Assembly: GCA_016177315.1 (NCBI GenBank)
Contig: JACOVN010000028.1
Location: 1 to 7,302 of the forward strand
From: Candidatus Woesearchaeota archaeon
Lineage (GTDB): Archaea > Nanobdellota > Nanobdellia > Woesearchaeales > UBA12501
DNA length: 7,302 nucleotides
Direction of reading: 5' to 3'
The translations under genes and the position numbers were made by a program. Shown piece by piece: positions 4,625 to 7,302 of this stretch. Each line of letters begins with the position of its first letter. The stretch's first letter is position 1. The notes below the pieces were generated by a model. That model was given only the letters and a program-made list of their open reading frames with translations. It ran no database searches and was not told the origin of the DNA.

Positions 4625-4646
4625 CTCTATTTTCCTCTTGCAGCCC

Positions 4647-5351
4647 ATGCAAGCACGGAAAGACAAATTCAAGACTTACAAGGACGTGTTCGATAGATTT
4701 ACCATCGAGAAACTCTTCCACCTCACCAGCCAAGGACATTTCGAAGGCTTGGAAAGCCCTATTTCCATGGGCAAGGAAGCGAGCGTCTTCTCTGCAAAAA
4801 CAAAGGAAGGCAAGAGCATAGCTGTTAAAATCTACAGACTGCAAAACTGCAACTTCAACAGAATGCTTGATTACCTGAGATTAGATTTTCGGTATATGCA
4901 CATAAAAAAGGGAAAGAGAAACATTGTCTTTTCCTGGTGCCAACGAGAGTTCAGGAATTTGTTAAAGGCAAGGGAAGCAAATGTTAGAGCACCTCTGCCT
5001 ATTGCGTTCAGCAACAACATCCTGGTGATGGAGTACATCGGCAATGGGGAGGCGGCACCAAAGCTGAAGGATACTGTTCCAAAGAATCCAGAACAATTCT
5101 TTGAAAAAATCATTGTCTCTATCAAGCGATTCTACCAGCACGGCATGGTCCACGGCGATCTTTCCCCCTTTAACATTCTCAACCACCATGAAGAGCCTGT
5201 TTTCATCGATTTCTCCCAGGCCGTGCCGAGGGAAAGTTCTGCGGCCGAAGAACTTCTCGAGAGAGATGTGGAGAATGTCCTTACCTTCTTTGCAAAGCAT
5301 GGCGTTTCGGCAAGCAAGGAAACTATTTTGAGCAACATAAGAAAAAAGTGA
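4647..5351 (+). CDS. rio1: RIO1-type serine/threonine protein kinase
   Basis: 234 residues from the ATG at 4647. A TTG three codons earlier is in frame but lies before the expected transcript start. The RIO fold is clear: SMGKEASVF (40-48) as the nucleotide loop, IAVKIYR with Lys61, hinge MEYIG (128-132), catalytic HGDLSPFNIL (169-178, D171 and N176), IDFSQAV (187-193, D188 as metal ligand and phosphorylation site) and ERDVENVLTFF (205-215). There is no N-terminal winged helix, which excludes RIO2. The family acts as an ATPase/kinase in late maturation of the small ribosomal subunit. The KH protein downstream (Dim2/Pno1-like) works in the same process, and archaea often keep the two genes adjacent. 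Here a membrane regulator gene on the opposite strand separates them. The stop lies 2 bp from that convergent gene. Confidence 0.95.
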   Translation: MQARKDKFKTYKDVFDRFTIEKLFHLTSQGHFEGLESPISMGKEASVFSAKTKEGKSIAVKIYRLQNCNFNRMLDYLRLDFRYMHIKKGKRNIVFSWCQREFRNLLKAREANVRAPLPIAFSNNILVMEYIGNGEAAPKLKDTVPKNPEQFFEKIIVSIKRFYQHGMVHGDLSPFNILNHHEEPVFIDFSQAVPRESSAAEELLERDVENVLTFFAKHGVSASKETILSNIRKK

Positions 5352-5353
5352 AT

Positions 5354-6442
5354 TTACTCCTTCCCCAGGAACCATTCTGTCAGCATAATCTTCTTCATCT
5401 TCCCAATCTTGTCAATCTTCAAAACTTTCTTCTCCTCTAAGGACTGGAGAACTCTTGCCAATGTTGTCTTCGGTATGTATGTTGCATTCCTGATTTTTGC
5501 CTGCGTGGCAGCGAAGTTGTTGTTCAGCAAGAATTCTGCAACCTTGCTTTCGGTATCTTTCAGTGTTTTCATGATATCCCTTGCCCTCGGGTTGAGCTGC
5601 CCTTCTTCAAAAACTTTTTTCTCCTTCTCCGCTGAAAGTGCTTTTTCTTCCTGCCGTCTGTGAGAGTGTTGTGGTTGAGCAACGGAATCTTGTTTCTGGA
5701 ACTTGTACTTGAGGTAGCGATAGGAAAAGACTACAAACAAGGCAGAGAGGATGAAAATGGCGACAGAGATATAGAGCAGATTGGTGCTCGAAGAAACTAA
5801 CGATTTGTCCAGATTCACAACAACGTTGCTCAGCTCTCCCTGGACAATCTTCACATCCTCTGTTCCCACCTTCCCCTGGTACGCCGCCGTTATCTTGCAA
5901 TTCCCGACCGGGGCTGCAGCTACGCTAAAGCTTCCGAATTCATCTGTCTTTTTCGGGTACTCAATTTTCCCATTGGACTTGCATTTGAATTGCATTGCTG
6001 CACCGCTGATTCTGTTCTGGGATTTGTCAATGACAATGCCTTCCAAGGCTCCCACTGGTGTGAGGTAGAGGCTCTTGTTGGTAACAAAAACCCTTTCGTC
6101 AATGTAGAGAAGGTGCTTGCCATAGTAATCCATTTCCGGCGTCTGCTGGCTATCTGCTTTGATCTCAATTTCCCAGTTGCCTGGTCGAAGCTGGTACCGG
6201 GAAGTTCCCTCTGCATCGAGAAACCTCGTGATGCTCGTTCTTGTGCCAATGTCAAGGTTTATGAACGTGATGCTGGCTGGAATAGCAGTTATGACATCAT
6301 CGCTGCTGAGGTCCTTAAAGTTGAGGAAGAGGATAGAGTACGGATAAGATATTTCCTCTTCCTGTGCAACGGTAGGGAAGGGGAAGAGCATCAAGAGGGA
6401 TAAGATAAATAAGATAAACCCCCGTATGTTGCCTTTTTCCAT
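5354..6442 (-). CDS. Membrane-spanning regulator: extracellular beta domain, one TM helix, cytoplasmic winged helix
   Basis: 362 residues. A signal-peptide-like N-terminus (basic 1-7, hydrophobic 8-23, TVA-Q cleavage near 26) is followed by an exported region with beta character. Residues about 130-212 (GALEGIVIDK, ISGAAMQFKC, TDEFGSFSV, VNLD) match the carboxypeptidase-regulatory-like/transthyretin-type fold, and C154 and C182 could be disulfide-bonded. A strong membrane helix lies at 221-241, followed by a basic segment (YRYLKYKFQK), so the C-terminus is cytoplasmic. After a charged linker (250-287), residues 288-360 form a winged helix-turn-helix with IPKTTLARVLQSLEEKKVLKI, the helix-turn-wing pattern of MarR/ArsR-like archaeal regulators. 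Inference: a one-component sensor passing an outside signal to DNA. The ligand and targets are unknown; autoregulation or control of the divergent KH gene is plausible. TATA box 26.5 bp upstream, leaderless. Confidence 0.85.
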   Translation of the reverse strand: MEKGNIRGFILFILSLLMLFPFPTVAQEEEISYPYSILFLNFKDLSSDDVITAIPASITFINLDIGTRTSITRFLDAEGTSRYQLRPGNWEIEIKADSQQTPEMDYYGKHLLYIDERVFVTNKSLYLTPVGALEGIVIDKSQNRISGAAMQFKCKSNGKIEYPKKTDEFGSFSVAAAPVGNCKITAAYQGKVGTEDVKIVQGELSNVVVNLDKSLVSSSTNLLYISVAIFILSALFVVFSYRYLKYKFQKQDSVAQPQHSHRRQEEKALSAEKEKKVFEEGQLNPRARDIMKTLKDTESKVAEFLLNNNFAATQAKIRNATYIPKTTLARVLQSLEEKKVLKIDKIGKMKKIMLTEWFLGKE

Positions 6443-6450
6443 GTATCCCT

Positions 6451-6465
6451 GGGGGTTAGGGGGGG
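6451..6465 (+). other. G-tract GGGGGTTAGGGGGGG between TATA box and start codon
   Basis: Runs of five and seven G on the plus strand (C on the coding strand of the regulator gene) fill much of the spacer between its TATA box and transcription start. Such a tract is hard to melt and could form a two-layer G-quadruplex or an i-motif. It stands out in an otherwise AT-rich promoter region. Confidence 0.4.
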
Positions 6466-6472
6466 TTTAAAA
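6465..6472 (-). promoter_or_regulatory. TATA box of the membrane regulator gene
   Basis: Minus strand TTTTAAAC centred 26.5 bp before the ATG at 6442, preceded by the palindrome AAAGCTTT (6470-6477). Confidence 0.6.
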
Positions 6473-6490
6473 GCTTTTTCTTGTGGTAGT

Positions 6491-6524
6491 ACCATTCCTG
6501 CCCATAGGGTTGACTAAAAATGGT
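6491..6524. promoter_or_regulatory. ACCATT...AATGGT dyad midway between divergent promoters
   Basis: A 6-bp inverted repeat (6491-6496 and 6519-6524) with a small CCC-ATA-GGG inside. It is centred about 3 bp from the midpoint of the two divergent TATA boxes, a natural position for a regulator controlling both genes. The winged-helix protein encoded next door is an obvious candidate, but this is inference. Confidence 0.35.
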
Positions 6525-6535
6525 GGTTCAAAAGC

Positions 6536-6543
6536 TTTAAAAA
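6536..6543 (+). promoter_or_regulatory. TATA box of the KH protein gene
   Basis: TTTAAAAA centred 26.5 bp before the ATG at 6566, overlapping a second copy of the palindrome AAAGCTTT (6531-6538). Confidence 0.6.
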
Positions 6544-6565
6544 GTGTCTCCTGTGCAAAAGGGGT

Positions 6566-7177
6566 ATGACAGAAGAATATTCGTATCAGCTGAAAATCTC
6601 GAAGTCGAGGCTCGGGGCATTGATCGGGAAGAAGGGAGAAATAAAGAAAGAGTTAGAGGAGGCCACCCATTCCCATATTGAGGTAGATTCAAAAGAGGGG
6701 GATATTACTATCATAGGAAAGGACACGTTAGGGCTGTACAGTGCAAGGGAAGAGATTCGAGCCATAGGGAGGGGATTCAATCCGGAAATTGCAAAGCTTC
6801 TGCTGAAGCAAGATTATGTCCTGGAGATTGTGAGCATCAAGGATTTCACGGGAAAATCGAAGAACAAGATGATGCGGATGAAGGGGAGAGTCATTGGAAC
6901 AGAGGGGAAAACAAGAAGGCTGGTAGAACAGATGACCGAGACAGGAATTTCCGTGTTTGGGAAGACCATCAGCGTTGTTGGAAGGTCAGATCAAGCCATG
7001 GTGGCTTTGCGGGCCGTGGAAAGCCTGCTCAGCGGTTCTCCGCATGCTTCTGTGTACAAGTGGCTGGAGAAGAAGAGAAGGGAAATGAAGAGAAGAGAGT
7101 TTGAAGAGATGCATATCTGGAAGAAGGCACAGCAAGAAGGATGGAAAGGAGGAGAGGGGAGAGAGAAAAATTTATAA
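6566..7177 (+). CDS. KH-domain RNA-binding protein, archaeal Dim2/Pno1 (Krr1-like) homologue
   Basis: 203 residues with two KH domains. KH1 (about 7-70) carries LIGKKGEIK with the GKKG loop at 21-24. KH2 (about 85-155) has MMRMKGRVIGTEGKTRRLVE with GTEG at 111-114, followed by ISVFGKTISVVG. The signature GSPHASVYKWLEKKRREMKRR (157-177) is typical of the Pno1/Dim2 group. The last 35 residues are strongly basic and helical. In archaea and eukaryotes this protein binds the 3' end of small-subunit rRNA and cooperates with Nob1 and RIO1, and with eIF2-alpha in archaea, in late 30S/40S assembly. Placement between RIO1 and top6B is the usual archaeal order. The start is fixed by the TATA box at leaderless spacing; GGGG next to the ATG is too close to serve as a ribosome site. 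The stop codon lies within the top6B TATA box. Confidence 0.93.
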   Translation: MTEEYSYQLKISKSRLGALIGKKGEIKKELEEATHSHIEVDSKEGDITIIGKDTLGLYSAREEIRAIGRGFNPEIAKLLLKQDYVLEIVSIKDFTGKSKNKMMRMKGRVIGTEGKTRRLVEQMTETGISVFGKTISVVGRSDQAMVALRAVESLLSGSPHASVYKWLEKKRREMKRREFEEMHIWKKAQQEGWKGGEGREKNL

Positions 7178-7178
7178 A
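7171..7178 (+). promoter_or_regulatory. TATA box of top6B, overlapping the KH gene stop codon
   Basis: TTTATAAA contains the last codon (TTA) and the TAA stop of the KH gene. It is centred 32.5 bp before the top6B ATG, predicting a leader of about 6 nt. GGAAAG at 7193-7198 would be available as a ribosome site in a read-through message from the KH promoter. Confidence 0.55.
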
Positions 7179-7206
7179 AGTCCTCCATGCAAGGAAAGAA
7201 GTTTTC

Positions 7207-7302
7207 ATGGCAAAGGAAAACGAGGTGAGAGAAGGGCAGGCCATTGCCTATGAGCTTGCCAAGAAGCAGAGAGAAATCTCTGTTGCAGAATTCTTTGAGA
7301 AG
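7207..7302 (+). CDS. top6B: DNA topoisomerase VI subunit B, N-terminal 32 residues (cut by window edge)
   Basis: Thirty-two residues remain open to the edge. The segment AYELAKKQREISVAEFFEK matches the N-terminus of archaeal TopoVI-B, where an arm precedes the GHKL ATPase domain and its Bergerat-fold motifs (beyond the window). With TopoVI-A it forms the type IIB enzyme that passes duplex DNA through a double-strand break to relax supercoils and decatenate chromosomes. The position after the KH gene is the common archaeal order. An upstream ATG at 7187 is out of frame and is not the start. Confidence 0.88.
   Translation, partial: MAKENEVREGQAIAYELAKKQREISVAEFFEK

Noticed and set aside
4638..4646. 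TTG start adding three residues to the RIO1 kinase
   Set aside because: The TATA spacing puts the transcript start at the ATG at 4647, so the TTG would not be transcribed.
1..7302. CRISPR arrays, tRNA or rRNA genes, transposases, reverse transcriptase, DGR template repeat
   Set aside because: No regularly spaced repeats, T-loop/acceptor patterns, transposase or RT motifs were found on reading both strands; no second copy of the 1306-1400 segment is present.

Overview
The window reads as archaeal and most likely comes from a DPANN-type lineage (Woesearchaeota-like). The basis is the gene content: a RIO1-type kinase, a two-KH-domain Dim2/Pno1-like protein, the start of DNA topoisomerase VI subunit B, small membrane-anchored proteins and compact spacing. 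Promoter layout agrees. Seven first-in-transcript genes have a TATA box centred 26.5 bp before the A of the ATG, and an eighth has it at 27.5 bp. This is the geometry of leaderless archaeal mRNAs. Shine-Dalgarno-like sequences appear mainly before internal genes or small ORFs. The lineage assignment is inference; no rRNA is present.

Layout. Positions 1-1176 (minus strand): a two-gene unit of a Sua5/YrdC/YciO-domain protein followed 3 bp later by a metallophosphoesterase cut by the window edge. Positions 1234-1956 (minus): a 240-residue protein whose GC-rich 3' end looks like the variable region of a diversity-generating retroelement (DGR) target, with a strong hairpin just after it. No reverse transcriptase or template repeat is visible here. 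Positions 1957-2489: a 533-bp stretch without a long gene. It holds the promoter of the variable protein, a TTACCA/TGGTAA dyad, a minus-strand small-ORF unit with its own promoter and terminator and an in-frame amber codon, and a region able to fold as a three-way junction.

Positions 2490-2768 (plus): acylphosphatase. It meets a membrane-anchored secreted-domain protein (2765-3415, minus) tail to tail, and the two share one CTAG for both stop codons. Positions 3453-3992 (minus): dUTPase and a small downstream ORF. Positions 4067-4567 (minus): a conserved-looking protein of unknown function, divergent from the RIO1-type kinase (4647-5351, plus). Positions 5354-6442 (minus): a signal peptide, extracellular beta domain, one membrane helix and a cytoplasmic winged-helix domain, i.e. 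a probable membrane-bound regulator. It shares a near-symmetrical divergent promoter region with the KH protein (6566-7177, plus), which leads into top6B (7207 onward).

Together: the RIO1 / KH / top6B trio is a known archaeal neighbourhood (ribosome small-subunit maturation plus topoisomerase VI). YrdC (tRNA t6A) and dUTPase (nucleotide sanitation) are housekeeping genes. The accessory content is the putative DGR target, the membrane regulator and the anchored extracellular protein. The most interesting candidate is the DGR-type variable protein. Its assignment rests on my reading of the C-terminus, the codon pattern, the downstream hairpin and remembered relatives, not on a search.
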